Assembly: GCA_905221605.1 (NCBI GenBank)
Contig: CAJNDS010002495.1
Location: 105,714-169,713, forward strand
Length of the DNA stretch: 64,000 bases
Reading direction: 5' to 3'
DNA from: Symbiodinium natans
Lineage: Eukaryota > Sar > Dinophyceae > Suessiales > Symbiodiniaceae
Position numbers and translations under genes: made by a program. Positions within the stretch are counted from its first letter, which is position 1; each line of letters begins with the position of its first letter. Positions 21,966 to 33,345 of this stretch are shown here, one piece after another. The notes beneath the pieces are model-generated. The model saw only the letters and a program-made list of their open reading frames with translations. It did not search any database and was not told the DNA's origin.

Positions 21966-23504
21966 TCAGCGGCTGGCTGGATGAGATCCAATCGATGGCA
22001 TGGAGTGACTTGATTGCAGAACTTTGGCACTGAAGAGGTCGCTCTGCATCACAGACTCTAGTTGGACTTCGAGTTTCTTGGAGTCAAACTTGGAGGCAAT
22101 GCGCTGCCTCATGATCTCATCCTTGACTTTTGCTCTTGCTTTGTATGCCTCTGCCTGAGCAGCACGTCTTAACTCCCACATCCTTTGCCGCTCTGCGGTC
22201 ATGTGATCGATCTTCTCATCCTTCTTCTTGACTGATTCAGCGATCGCCTCACGCTCTGCATCCTCCCGCCTCCTTTGACGCTCGACGTTAATCTCTTTGT
22301 TCTTGGACCTGAGAGCATCCAACTCACGCTTGAAGTCCAAGTACCGTTCCTTCTTCGCCTCATGCTCCATCAATCGGTACTCTGTCTCCTCTTGCTGGTC
22401 CAGGATGGATGTTCGGCGCTCCTCTGCCTTTCTGTTTGCCTCATCCTGGATGACTTTCCGGCGCATCATCGTTTGAAAGGACTTCTTCGCACTCTCCTCT
22501 TGCTTCTGAGCCAGAGCCTGCATCAGCCGCTCCTCACGTTCCATCTCCTCGGATTGCTTCCGGTCAAAATCCTCCCGCCTCTTGTGCTCAATCTCCTGAT
22601 TGGCCTGAATGCTGTTGTAGATCTTCATGTCCCGAGCTTCTTTGCGATCCCGCATGAGTTCACGGAAAGCTTCCTGCTTCTGTGCCATCAGGTCGGTTCT
22701 CCGCTGGTCTTGTGCCCGCATTTCGTCTTTCCGAGCTTGCAAATCACGGGCCTCTTGCTCACGCTTCTCTGCTTTCTCTCTTTCTATTTCCCGCTTGCGC
22801 TCGGCATCGCGCACTTGCCTTTCATAAGCTTCCTTCAATCGTTTTGCCTCTTCCTTCTGCTTGTTTTGCAGCTCGAGCTGCTGTTTGTGAAACTCCTCTT
22901 TGGCAAGTTGCTTCTCCAACTTATGCCGAGCCTCCATTTCCATCTGCTTGCGTTCCTCCATTTCTGCTCTCTTGTCGTTCATTTCCTTCATTTTCCGAGA
23001 CTGCTCTCTCATCTTTTCCTGGCGGTCTTCGGCTTCTGAGGTGAGCATCTGATTCGCGGACTCGAGCTGCTTAAGCTGATGCAGCTCGCTGTGCAAGCAG
23101 CTCTTCAACCAACTCCGTTCGGTCTCCTGAGCTCGAAGCAACTTCTGGCGTTCAAGCTTCAAGGTGTCACTGTTCAGCGCCAAGATTGCCCCTTTTGTGA
23201 GGCCACTCTCCTTGGCCACGAGTGCCAACTGTTGGTTGTTGCTCTCCTTGTCCCTGTGCTCATCTGACACGATTGCATCACGCGCCCTCCGTGCTGCTGC
23301 CAGGAGATCGCGTCTCTTGGCTTCGAAGAAATCGAAGCGTAGCTTTTGCAGCCTAGGTGAAAGGTTCCTGTCTTGGAAGGCCTCGAAGGGCTTGAATACG
23401 AGCTCCTGTGGCAGTACGCCCTCTTGCTTGCATGCCTGCAGAGATCTCGGCGAGGCGATCACCGCCTTCGGGTTCATTTCATCGAAGTTCAGCAACGAGG
23501 CCAT
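21966..23504 (-). CDS. Intronless coiled-coil protein, 512 residues
   Basis: One uninterrupted frame encodes a trichohyalin-like, Glu/Lys/Arg-rich protein. I chose the ATG at 23504 (MASLLNFDEMNPK). The frame stays open 49 codons upstream, but that part has unlike composition. Residues 1-90 form a folded-looking head with NPKAVIASPRSLQACKQEG, LPQELVFKPFEAFQ and LSPRLQKLRFDFFEAKRRDL. The SPRSL-x-AC-x-x-xG-LP-x-EL motif is one I associate with conserved protist coiled-coil proteins linked to cytoskeleton or flagella. Residues about 90-490 are continuous heptad-type helix (for example KEEFHKQQLELQNKQKEEAK). The tail is Ser-rich. Lack of introns stands out, since its neighbours are split into many tiny exons. 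Retroposition of a processed transcript is possible. A structural role is inferred only. Confidence 0.88.
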   Translation of the reverse strand: MASLLNFDEMNPKAVIASPRSLQACKQEGVLPQELVFKPFEAFQDRNLSPRLQKLRFDFFEAKRRDLLAAARRARDAIVSDEHRDKESNNQQLALVAKESGLTKGAILALNSDTLKLERQKLLRAQETERSWLKSCLHSELHQLKQLESANQMLTSEAEDRQEKMREQSRKMKEMNDKRAEMEERKQMEMEARHKLEKQLAKEEFHKQQLELQNKQKEEAKRLKEAYERQVRDAERKREIEREKAEKREQEARDLQARKDEMRAQDQRRTDLMAQKQEAFRELMRDRKEARDMKIYNSIQANQEIEHKRREDFDRKQSEEMEREERLMQALAQKQEESAKKSFQTMMRRKVIQDEANRKAEERRTSILDQQEETEYRLMEHEAKKERYLDFKRELDALRSKNKEINVERQRRREDAEREAIAESVKKKDEKIDHMTAERQRMWELRRAAQAEAYKARAKVKDEIMRQRIASKFDSKKLEVQLESVMQSDLFSAKVLQSSHSMPSIGSHPASR

Positions 23505-23509
23505 GGCGG

Positions 23510-24400
23510 AACCCGGATTCGCGCGCCTATTGCACTTGAACCGGTCACTCGGCCTGCAGGTGCGAACACTGCGGAGACTGCTGAGACATTGCAAAGTCTC
23601 GACTGCCAAAAACAGAAAAGTACAAATGTTGCTCACGGCAGTGAGTGGCACAAAACCTGCCTCAAGCTAGATCCTTGTTCACGAAAGTCTGCTGTGGAAG
23701 ATGCTGGCACCCCACACAGAACCTGACGACAGCGACTCGGCCTGACCTGGTACAGGCCTATGTGCATCAGTGCTTCATAGTGCTTCATACTGCTTCAGTT
23801 TGCCCTTTTGCCTCCCAGGCGGTCTTGAGCGTGATAGGGACGTTGGTGATGGCGCTGCCCGAGAAGACATCCGGCCTCCCAGCTGCGCACCACTCGAACT
23901 TCTAAACTCTGCCCAAAGCAACCCAAGCTGCTGAAACGCAAACTCTTGAAGTCTTGTAGATAAGGTCGAGCTAGTGACCTACTCAATTCTGAGTCAGACG
24001 CCGTGGGTTTGATGTGCCTGACTACTGTCAAAACTACTGCCACGCAATGACCCACGTGCCGAATTTCGACTACTTCGCTGGTGTTACGTTGGTAGCGCTA
24101 AAACCTACATTCTGAGTTCAGTCTTGCGCGTGCATTGCTGCATGCTCGAAGGCCATTGTGTTGTGAATGTTCCCTGTCCGCGGCATTATGCAAGCTGTCC
24201 ACTCAGACCCAGCTTCTGCAAGCTACAACACCGGTGCCTCTGCACAAGGCCCCGTAGGAAGGGCGTAGCACTTTCGTTTGTGCGATCCAGCAAGATGTCA
24301 GCCCCAGCTTCCCAATGAAAAAGGAGGATTGGCGGATAAAAGGTAGCCTTCGTAGCCGTGCCTCGGGCAAGTAGGGCTAAGTAGGGAAAGAACGTGCTTC
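23510..24400. other. 5' flank of the coiled-coil gene
   Basis: No independent gene is visible. The sequence upstream of the ATG at 23504 would carry the 5' UTR and the AG acceptor for spliced-leader addition. Candidates such as the AG at 23526-23525 cannot be told apart by eye. Confidence 0.35.
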
Positions 24401-24404
24401 ACCC

Positions 24405-27044
24405 TTACAGTGCCGCCTTGACCTGAGCCTGCCTACCGCGTGGGCGGATCCACAGTGCAAGGCAAGCCGCCAACAATAGTTCCGTGGTTGGCAAGCACCT
24501 GGCACAAAAGAAGAACAAGAAGAACAAGAAGAATAAGAAGAACTGCATTATCTCAAGACATCCATACAAGGCGGCCTCGCGTGAGTCCGCCGGCAGGAGA
24601 GTCCCCATCAGCATGGACACGGCATCACCAGCAAGCTGGCTTAAAAGGTCGGCACCCACACCCTGCGATGCAGAGCGACACCTCCACAGAGCGCCGCCTG
24701 AGTTCAAAAAAAAGCGCCCTCTCCTGCAACTGGCGACTACATTGGGGGCTGCTTGATGGCTATGAGCTGCTATGACTGCTTGACTTCAAGTTTCTGCAGC
24801 AGGCGCCGAGAGCCAGCTTGCAGGCCCAGGGAATGCGGCATTCTGTAGCTCCAGCCCGGGCCAGGCGCCGAAAGAAAGGCAGCAGCAGAACACTTAAGGT
24901 CGTCACCAGCGCCAAGCTTGCAAGTACAAAGTGAAGCCAAGGCAAAACCATGCGAAAAACCTTGGATGTTGGCAAGCAACAGCTGCTTGTCAGCGCCATA
25001 GTTGGTACGATTTCGAAAGTTTAAACAGAATGGTTCCTACTGAACTGCTTCTCCCTTCTTACAAGTGCTTCGTGGACCACTCGACCCAGGCTCCGTGGTT
25101 CTGCCAGAAGGCAGCTTTGGGTCCCGCCTCTCTTCAACTCCCGGCGGGCCGGCACCGCCCCTGATTCCACTGATGCTCTGTTGCATCAGAATCTGCCGTC
25201 ACTCAAGCGGCATTGGTTCTGCGGCTGTTGGCAGTTTAATTTGCATCCCATGGAGCAGCTTGGGATATCAACGTGTTGGCCCGTCCTGCTACTTGCTTCC
25301 ATCTACGGGCTTTCAATCGTATTCCAGGCGTTTCTTCGCCAAACATCCCCTTCCAGGGGGCACGTGCGGCAGAAGGCTCGGATGGGGGGGGCGCCTTGGG
25401 GAAGACCAAAGGGAGACCAGCGAGACGGGGCAAAACGTAGAAACAAGGTTGGAGGCAGGCAAGCAGACCAGAACAGAGAAGAAGGGAAGCCACAACAAGG
25501 TGTGCGAATGTGGTACTTGTCCGGCTCATAGTTGGGGAAAATGGAGACGTCTTGGTCTGACCACATGACGCCGCTTGCAGCAAACATTCAAGGGAAGCAT
25601 TTTTCTGTCAGCACGGCCGAATAGCAAGACCAAGGGACCTACAGCAAGCCGTCTCGACACAATATCATCGTCATCGTCGCGCATCTCCATCACACTAAGG
25701 GCATGTTGAGACAAGATGAATGGAACACCGGAACATGCAATGAGATTCAATGGGGAGAAGGCTCACCTGGACCGCCCACCCCAGAGAGCGCTCTCTGAAA
25801 GAGCGGGCTGAGCCCCAGTAAAAGGAGCCCCAAAACTGAGTCACAACTGCCAACTGAAATGACAAAGCTTAGAAGAAGATTGCGGAAGGCATGCTAGGTT
25901 TCGCCACTTCTGACTGGGACGTGAGGATATGCCCAAGGCACGTAGCCGCACTCGCTGACAGCGAAGAGGATCAGCGGCAAAGAGACCCGCGCACCGCCGG
26001 CGCCCACGTTCAGCGCCAGGTCTGCTGCGCCGAGTAAACAGAGGAGCAGCGCAACTCCGGCATGAGCCCACCTCACATGTAAGCCATATAACAATCTGCG
26101 AACTCTTGGCGCCAAGTACTATATTGGCATTGTACTTCCATGTACTTCCAGAACAATCATTTGAAGGGCCCAGTCTGAGTCGAGAGACAGTGCGCACGAA
26201 CGCCTTATCAACACATGAAAGGCACATGCTGGCACCGAAAAAAATGCGACACACGATTGGCTCTGTTAGAGCAGCTTGCTCAGTGATGTGAAGGTCGAGC
26301 AGCCCAAGCCTTTGAGCGCTGAGCTCCACGGCCAGATCGATAATCACCAAGGCAAGGGTCAACGACAGCATCGCTTCCTAAACCATTGAGACCAGCATGT
26401 GTTCACTGCACGCCAGGAAACTGCGCAGAGCAGGATATACAGGTTGTACAACAATGTGCGACTCAGCGCAGAACGATGATCTGACCATACCCGCCTGGCT
26501 CGTTTTGCATTGTTGCGCGATTGTCATCGAAGTGACCCAGGGCAGTTGTGTCAAACTCAGGCTCCCGCCATCGTTATGAAAGAAAGAGAATCCGCTCGAG
26601 TTCACCCACCAGTAACCAAAGCCGTCCTTAGATAAAAGGCTAGGCATCTGCGAAATGAACGACCAGCCGGCATGAGCCGGTCCCATCTATTGAAGCCGAG
26701 GGGCGTTTAGCCAGCGTGACCAGGCAATTTTGCCTGCTTCCGTGACACCCACCTGTTCGGGGGGCTTGCCATGTCATGTTCGACACTGAATAAAAAACAT
26801 GATGCGAAAGGAGAGGTCTGAGTCTGAACTGTGCAGTGTCCGCATCATTCCGCATCCAAGCTGCGAAGATCGCTATGCTAGCCTGCAATGACCGATGGAT
26901 GCTCGCCTGGCATAGGCTGTCGTAGTAAACATTGACGAGCACATTCTCAGCAAATTCCTTTAAAAACAAACGTGCTGTGCAGATGTCGCCAGGAACACTT
27001 ATGCAATAACTCGAGTAGCCATGCGACCCAAAACAAGATGGCAA
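24405..27044 (-). CDS. Unrecognised multi-pass membrane protein, candidate exons
   Basis: Minus-strand segments in order: 27040-26790 (VPGDICTARLFLKEFAENVL, then FAAWMRNDADTAQFRLRP); 26686-26400 (FISQMPSLLSKDGFGYWWVN, with NSS and a hydrophilic ectodomain feel); 26371-26190 (MLSLTLALVIIDLAVELSAQ, a membrane helix); 26100-25900 (VRWAHAGVALLLCLLGAADL, then GGARVSLPLILFAVSECGYV); 25850-25780 (SVGSCDSVLGLLLLGLSPLF); 24960-24780 (FVLASLALVTTLSVLLLPFF); 24690-24550 (GADLLSQLAGDAVSMLMGTL). At least five membrane helices after a large soluble part suggest a receptor- or transporter-like protein. No family can be named, and these may be two genes. Confidence 0.4.
24503..24546. repeat. AAGAAC/AAGAAT short tandem repeat
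   Basis: Seven hexamer-like units of purine-rich AAGAA(C/T). On the minus strand they would encode an FFLFFLFF run at the end of a candidate membrane exon. More likely this is the pyrimidine-rich or donor side of an intron. Confidence 0.85.
25236..25583 (-). CDS. Candidate exon with hydrophobic helix
   Basis: The frame carries FAHLVVASLLLCSGLLACLQ followed by a Pro-rich stretch (LVFPKAPPPSEPSAARAPWK). Two alternative frames are also open here, so the reading is weak. It sits within the putative membrane gene at 24.4-27.0 kb and may be one of its exons. Confidence 0.25.
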   Translation of the reverse strand: MLQAASCGQTKTSPFSPTMSRTSTTFAHLVVASLLLCSGLLACLQPCFYVLPRLAGLPLVFPKAPPPSEPSAARAPWKGMFGEETPGIRLKARRWKQVAGRANTLISQAAPWDAN

Positions 27045-27434
27045 CTAGCCCACACCTCCACCTTGGTTCGTGGGCTGCTTTCCATCTGCTGGCCTACACT
27101 GGCCCCCTTTGGGCTGCCACTTGGCCAAACTGCTACTTGGGCCAGTCGTCGCAACGCACAACTTGAACGCTGGGAAGGCGCCTGCATCACAGCAGACAAG
27201 CACAAGAGGGACCTGCACGGTCTGCTGCTTGGTTCGGAGCTGACTTGCCATGAACCTCAATGCTTCCCTCGACGACTTGGGCACCCATGTTGGAATCACA
27301 GTAGTGGCTGGATCTGCAGGGAGACATACATGCCCAGTGAATGCCCAGGACACTTTAAGCAACAGAGGCCCGAGCACGCATGATTTGGACCCATGGCCTC
27401 TGCAGTTAGAGATTACGCGCAGCTCACCACGCAA
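27045..27434 (-). CDS. Candidate exon, unrecognised
   Basis: Reads KVSWAFTGHVCLPADPATTV, PKSSREALRFMASQLRTKQQ and VQVPLVLVCCDAGAFPAFKL, natural-looking for about 90 residues with mixed strands and helices. It directly precedes the membrane-protein exons on the same strand and may be their N-terminal part. No motif is recognised. Confidence 0.35.
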   Translation of the reverse strand: MRGELRVISNCRGHGSKSCVLGPLLLKVSWAFTGHVCLPADPATTVIPTWVPKSSREALRFMASQLRTKQQTVQVPLVLVCCDAGAFPAFKLCVATTGPSSSLAKWQPKGGQCRPADGKQPTNQGGGVG

Positions 27435-27729
27435 TACAGGTGCTTAATGCTTGCTCATCCTGGTCTGCGGCGATCATGCTTCGGTGCGAATAATGCTGTG
27501 ACTGCTGTGACCCACCCTTGCTTTGCACAAGCGCCGTTTCGTTGTAGACTTCCTTGCAGCTGCCGTCAGGCGTACGATTGAGCAAATTGAGCTTTCAGGA
27601 CAAGCATCCAGGAGACTGTAGGACAACCGTGCTATGGCAGCATAGCATGGCAGAGAAACGCGTAGCGACGTCTGTTGCAAGGGCGGTTCTGCATGCTTGA
27701 CTGCATGCCTGAAGTCTGTTTTTTTCTTA

Positions 27730-28632
27730 AGGTGGGGCGCAAGGCCGTGGAATTCGATTCGAGCATCTTGGCATGCATCTATGTGCTTGGACTGATGGAG
27801 CCCGCGATCTGGTAGAAAATTCATTGGGCCAGCCTCAATTCGCAGAAGCCCGCTGGTCAACATGTCATCCCCAAGCATCGTCTTAATCCTCTTGTAGACC
27901 TCCGCGTTTTGCAAATTGGGCGCCCAAAACTACGAGTGTATCGAGCTCACCAGGCGAAGTGACGGAGCTAACTTCGTGGCCTTGCAAGAATGTGCGGGTA
28001 CAAACCTGGAGGCCCTGGAACCTAGCCCATACTAGCGCTGCATGCAGACCTCCAGCGATGGATCTCACAATACCTAGCTTAGAGTCTTAGAGTTTATGAG
28101 TGGCTGGTCATCGTATGCGCGTTCGTCATAGCCACGTTTGGGTTCGCTGGGGGTCGTCTCTTGTGAAACAGAGATCCCTGGCCCTCGCCAGTTCCTACAC
28201 CGAATTACGCATGTACAGCCACTGCTTCAGCCGTGCCGTGTCGGCACAACAAGCCGACAGCCTCCTGCCGAAGCCAAACGATCGCTGCCGCAGACCCTTG
28301 CGTGACTTGTGCTGCAGCCGGGTCTCCAGATATCGGTGTCTGGCATCACCTTGATCCAGGGTATCCCCTGTGCAGAAAGCGGCAGCCATTGCACATCTGC
28401 CGCAAAGCGAATTCATGTAAGGCAAATGGGCCTGGCGGGGTGGAGTCTTCGCAAGCCTGAAGCGCATCCTGTCGGATAACATGCTGCCATGTGACACACC
28501 TTCAATCCCCATCCGCTCCTGGAGCATTTTGGACAGAAGGTTCGCGTCGACAAGCGCAGCAGCTCGGAGAATGCGCGCGTCCAGTGCCGGCGTGGCAAAG
28601 CCATCCCAATTCGCCTCGACGAACCACTTCAA
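27730..28632 (-). CDS. Candidate exons, unrecognised
   Basis: Two segments look coding. About 28620-28430 reads FATPALDARILRAAALVDAN, LLSKMLQERMGIEG and MLSDRMRFRLAKTPP. About 27914-27730 reads EVYKRIKTMLGDDMLTSGLL and RIEAGPMNFLPDRGLHQS. Both are helical and soluble. They could be consecutive exons of one gene, with the intervening 28.4-27.9 kb being intronic. No family is recognised. Confidence 0.38.
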
Positions 28633-29149
28633 ATTGGCCCGTCACAGAGTCTGCATAAGACAGCAATAGACTCAATAGACGTTGTGCATGTTGTTAGGAT
28701 TCGTTACGTGCCATTGGGTCCGGCACAGCTGCTTGCAGCACACGGAGAGTCTCCTGCCATTTTGTGTCACAAAGCAAACAGTAACAACGACAACATCCGG
28801 GAAACAGCCCGACGTAAATAGCGCTTGCTTGTGTTGGACTGTCGGGTCCTGCATGGCTTCATCCCAGGTGGATGGGCCGTTTTCGCCATGCAGTCCGAGC
28901 ATGGAGAATGTCCACTTCGTCCTTGCGGCTAGGAGTGAACGTGCAGGCCAAAATATGATCTAGGTGACACGGCAAACACCTGGAAAAAGAAAAGAAAAAA
29001 AAACTACAGTTTTGCTCCGATTTTGCGGCGAGGCTCTGCTCCACGAGTTCTGCTGCCAAGCGAAAGATCCACTCTTTCCTCGAGAGGCTTCTTGACCCTT
29101 TTCTGCCAATTCTGAGTTAAGGCTGCAACAAAATTCAACAAATACCCTC

Positions 29150-29780
29150 AGTTCCAGCCATGGAGCTGCACAACTCCGATCTCAGGCATGAGAGATGGAT
29201 TGCTCGAAATAAGATTTCGCATCTCCTTTTGCAGGTCCAACACCTGAGCGAGCTCATGCAGGCGTTGGAGGTAGCACCAGTCTTCCTTACCACCCCACCT
29301 CTGTGTTCAGTTTCAAAAGCAGCCGCCTGTTGGAACATGCGCGGTCCTGGCAGAAGTTCAAACAAGAGGCTCTTCTGCATTCCAACTTCAGTCCTCCCCA
29401 GAGACTTAACTTCACAAGCTTCCGTGCTGGTCCTTTGGGGTTTCGGCATCTTCCTCGTCACCTTGGCAAGACAATCAAGACATATCAACTCCAGCTGCTT
29501 GCCAATGGCCCAATGGATCCCAAGGGGCTGCTTGTATCAGCACCTTTCGCATCGTCCTCTCGATCTGAAGTTTCTTTCTTCGCCTTTGCCTCGTTGGTGC
29601 CAGGAGTTGAGTCAAGGTCTGTACTAGGGGGTTTTGGTTCTGTGTGACAGCAGATTCGGCCTTGCACTGCAGTTTGTCCAAGATCTCCTTCAACACGTGC
29701 GCATTCTTCTGCGCGTCCCCGACCATGACCTCTTTGGCAAATCTCTGTAACAGGCACAGTTCACCTGAACCTTGCGGCAT
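29150..29780 (-). CDS. Candidate exons with coiled-coil character
   Basis: A plausible start exon from the ATG at 29780 reads MPQGSGELCLLQRFAKEVMV, GDAQKNAHVLKEILDKLQ. A second segment at 29280-29150 reads LQRLHELAQVLDLQKEMRNL followed by ISSNPSLMPEIGVVQLHGW and a stop. An acidic Ser/Asp-rich linker (TNEAKAKKETSDREDDAKGA) lies between them in one frame. The helical heptad pattern suggests an oligomerising protein. The product is unknown. Confidence 0.38.
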
Positions 29781-29789
29781 CGTCCATAC

Positions 29790-32270
29790 CTAGCCTTTGA
29801 ACCAAGCCACCGCGGCGGCAGCAGTGGCGTCTGCGGTCTCCCGCGCGAGGCTTGCGAGGCCCTCGTACGTTTTTGCCATCGTCCTGCGCTACGCTCGCTG
29901 GCTTTGCCTTCGCCTTCTACACCCATCCTCTGCTCGGATGCAAGAGTGCTACCTCAGAGATGTCGTATTCTAGTTGCACACGCGCATCCTGGCTGGTCCA
30001 ACCTTTTGCGTGCGGGCTGAGGGTTGGAAGCTCTGCCTCCGCAATGGCCGATGTCGATGCCTAAGTGGCCTGTTCCTAGGAGTAGCTCCTGCTGCAAGGT
30101 GCATTGCTGAATTGGAGTCGAGGCTAAACCCTGGAGCGTTGCTCCATTGGAGGCCCTGCGAAGGAAAGCTGCGTGCCACCGCGATGTCGCTTTAGTTTGT
30201 GCCATGCACAGAAGTAGCGCATGTGGGAAGGCATGTGCTAGCTAGCCGCTAGCCTCGCTCAGATGGGAAGCTGACATCGTGCGGTGCTGCACTCAGACCA
30301 GCAGGATGCAAACATGCTGGCCAACTGTGAATCCTGCTGGCCACGAAGTCACCAAGTCCCTATTTGCTACTGTGTAGAAGGCGTAGTCATGTAGTTTGCA
30401 TCCTGCATCTGCTAGCACGCAGCCCTCCTGCAGGCAGTGCCGCAAAATCGGAAAGGAAGGAAACAGATTGTGGCTCCACGAGCCGCAAGCCTACAAGGCA
30501 AAGACATAATGGTCAGCACACACGCTCCACTCTGCCTTTCGAAATGACCGGGCTGTTTTCCATGGCTTTCTGCTGTCACAATAGTTTACAACAGCAATTA
30601 ACGGCAACTGCTAGGCATTAGAATTGCTGACAACTACAGCCGCTGTCCTCTGCGGAGTCCGACCTTGGGTCCTCCACCAACTTGACGCTGAGAATGCTTC
30701 GGTTTCCGTGCTGTGAGACAGCACACAAAAAGGCAAAGGAAAGGAAACACAATCTCTTTTTGTCAGAGCTGCGGCCGACAGGGCTTCGCTGCTCAAAGAA
30801 CTGCCGCTTTGGCCGGCTTTTTGTTTTGATGCTTCCGGCGATGGCGTTGAGGTAGAACTTTTCGCGGCCGTGTCCAGCGACTGTGCGCAATAACATCCGG
30901 CACCTCCTGCGTTGCGGACAACTGTTTGACGAAATCCACATGGGGAGAGCTTCGCAACAAAAACATGCCACGAATGTGACCAAGCTGTAGGCAAAACAAA
31001 AACAAAAAGCGAAAGTATTTCCCATGGCCCATGGTGCAGCATGAAACATGTTGCTAGCACGGTAACAGGAAAGCAAAACGAGGACGACTACGACAGGGAC
31101 GGCGACGGCGACGGCGACCGCGACGACATTGCCTCCCCACCTCCCGGACTAAATGAGGCATGCAGAAAACAGCATCAGGCCGTAGAGTCTTCTTGCTGAT
31201 GATCCAAGCCCTGTCGGCTTGCTAGTGTCGATCGCGGAGCCCCTTGCTTCTGCAGCTTTTGCCTTGAACTCAGTGGGCGAATTGTCCAGGGTGCACTCCT
31301 TTCGCGATCCACCTTAGTTGCCTTCTGTCACCTTGTGCCGTTGTTCCAGCGAAAACCTGACCGCACCCTGGCGGATTTGCACTGGCTCATGAAAAGTGTG
31401 TGCACCCACATAGCCTGGTGCCGGCGTTTTCAAGTTCGAATGGTTCAACATCAAGCAGACTGAATCAGGTGCTGACAGTGCGAACACAACACGAGCGAAG
31501 TGCAAGCACATTGAACACATAAACAAAAACACATGCGGCATGCCATACATTCCGGCGCTTGCTGCTAGTACATGAGCGCCACCTCTGTTCTCAGACCATT
31601 CAGCGCAGGGCGCGCCAGACCTGGAGGGCCCGAGTCGGTTGTCAAACTCAGGTCCTTAGTAGACACAGAACGTGGACAACCTTTTTACACCACATTGGAC
31701 ATCGCACTGCACCACAACACATTGCAACACAACGTGCCTTTGGCGACGCCGACTGCTGGTAAGGCTCACGATGCGCAAGTAACAATGACGGGCAATACAT
31801 CTGCATTTCTTCGCAGCCCCAGAAAGACTCAGGCTCCTCTGCAGCCACCATGAACGAAAACAGATGCTACAAGATGGAGAAAAAGTTTCGGGAGTTTTTC
31901 TCGCCAGTTGTTGAGGGTACGAGATGGTACGAGTATGGCTGTGTCTGGAATCTAGTACGTGCACGAAGTACCACACCTGCCAGGTTAAACAGAGGTGCTT
32001 GGGACGAGGGCTTCTTGGGGAGGTACAGCGGTTACCGCGCTGGCCAACAGAAGTGAGTGCGGCAGTGACTGCGCAGGCCAGCACGAAAGGCGAGCACGCA
32101 CCTGTTTTTTGGTGGCGTACTGCACATGCAATGCAGCCGCAGCCTGTGGATGCGGACGGCATCCAGAACGGCACGCCACCCACTTCTACACAGGAGAAAA
32201 GCCGCGAAGAGCATGGCCATTCGCATGCACTGCGAACATGGACGCTATCAATCGTGCGGGCATGGAGGCT
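29790..32270. other. Stretch without a supported gene
   Basis: Frames are many but mutually overlapping and lack any family signature. Noted features are a GCGACG run near 31095-31120 and mirrored CACTGCGAACATG copies near 32220-32345 (repeats of CATTCGCA(C/T)GCACTG). I see no RNA gene. Confidence 0.35.
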
Positions 32271-32339
32271 CTGGTCATTCGCACGCACTGTGAACATGGG
32301 CATTATCATTAATTATCATCGTGCGGCATGGATGCGCTC

Positions 32340-32688
32340 GCCATTCGCACGCACTGGCAAACAGGCACGCTCCCCGGGCACGTGACGCATACCGAGCTTG
32401 GTGAGCCAACCGGTCCTCGATTGGGATGGTGTGGGTCTGCTGCAAATCCAGATTTGCCAAATTTGAAGGCCTGGCCAGGCCAGGAGGTGGCCTCAGCTGC
32501 TGCACCCCTGCACGGAGGAGCGGCATGAAACCGAAACTCCTGAACAAGCCGGAGGGCTCAACAACCTCAGCGAGGCATGAGGGCTGAAGGTCTAGTACTG
32601 GAAGGGGCGGAAGCTCTCGTTGCACTGCAAGTTCCTCAAGGGCAGCGCGGCATCGTGCATGGGAAACAATGGAAACACTGCGAGGCAC
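32340..32688 (-). CDS. Candidate exon with RPPPGL motif
   Basis: The frame reads ALEELAVQRELPPLPVLDLQ, VEPSGLFRSFGFMPLLRAGV and QQLRPPPGLARPSNLANLDL. The Arg-Pro-Pro-Pro-Gly-Leu motif in a disordered context is common in proteins predicted from dinoflagellate genomes. I cannot infer a function. The stretch after about 32400 passes into repeated CACTGCGAACATG text and is probably intronic. Confidence 0.38.
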
Positions 32689-33345
32689 TGCACTCCTCCT
32701 CGAGCGAGGTCACTTTTGCATTCGCCTCTGCATTTTCTCGGCGCAACTCCTGCACCTAAAAGGGAGAGGCGCAGAGGAACAAAACCAGATGCTGCAAGTT
32801 TCCTTGAAACAAGCACCTTGTACAAACGCAACAACTCGGCCCATCACCTCACGGCTCAGACGAAGATTCAGCTCGCGGCCTGATCTGCTACGGCCAAGCT
32901 GCCTTCTGAATGCCTTCTTGCCAAGGCACTATCCGTTTGCAGCTTGCTTTGTTCCCTCCCGCCAAACAGCCACGCACTGCAGGGCAACATTGGGGATGAC
33001 CCGACAACAAAACAAAAAGCTTGTGAGCACAAGCTACTGGTCCACGCAGACCTCTAATGCTACCGCTACAACACCATCGTGCTCTGCCACATGGCCAACC
33101 ATTCGTCAGCCATCCATGCTTCCGTGCGTGCTTCTTGCATGTCCAGCATTCGCAGGCGACTCCTTCTGAACATCCGTCACGCAAGACCAGGCAAGGAAGT
33201 GCGAGAAAGGCTCGGCAAGGGAGCTACTTGTAACAGCAGTAAGCAGACACACATCGAAGCACGCTGTCAACTGGCCGGAGGCGAATGAGTGAGCACCAAG
33301 GCTCTTCAGGCCCTTCTTCCCTGTCCATGTCCCTCCCCCGGCTAA

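Noticed and set aside
22275-23039. 254-codon Leu/His-rich plus-strand frame
   Set aside because: Antisense shadow of the coiled-coil gene. Glu/Lys codons read backwards give Leu/Phe/Ser.
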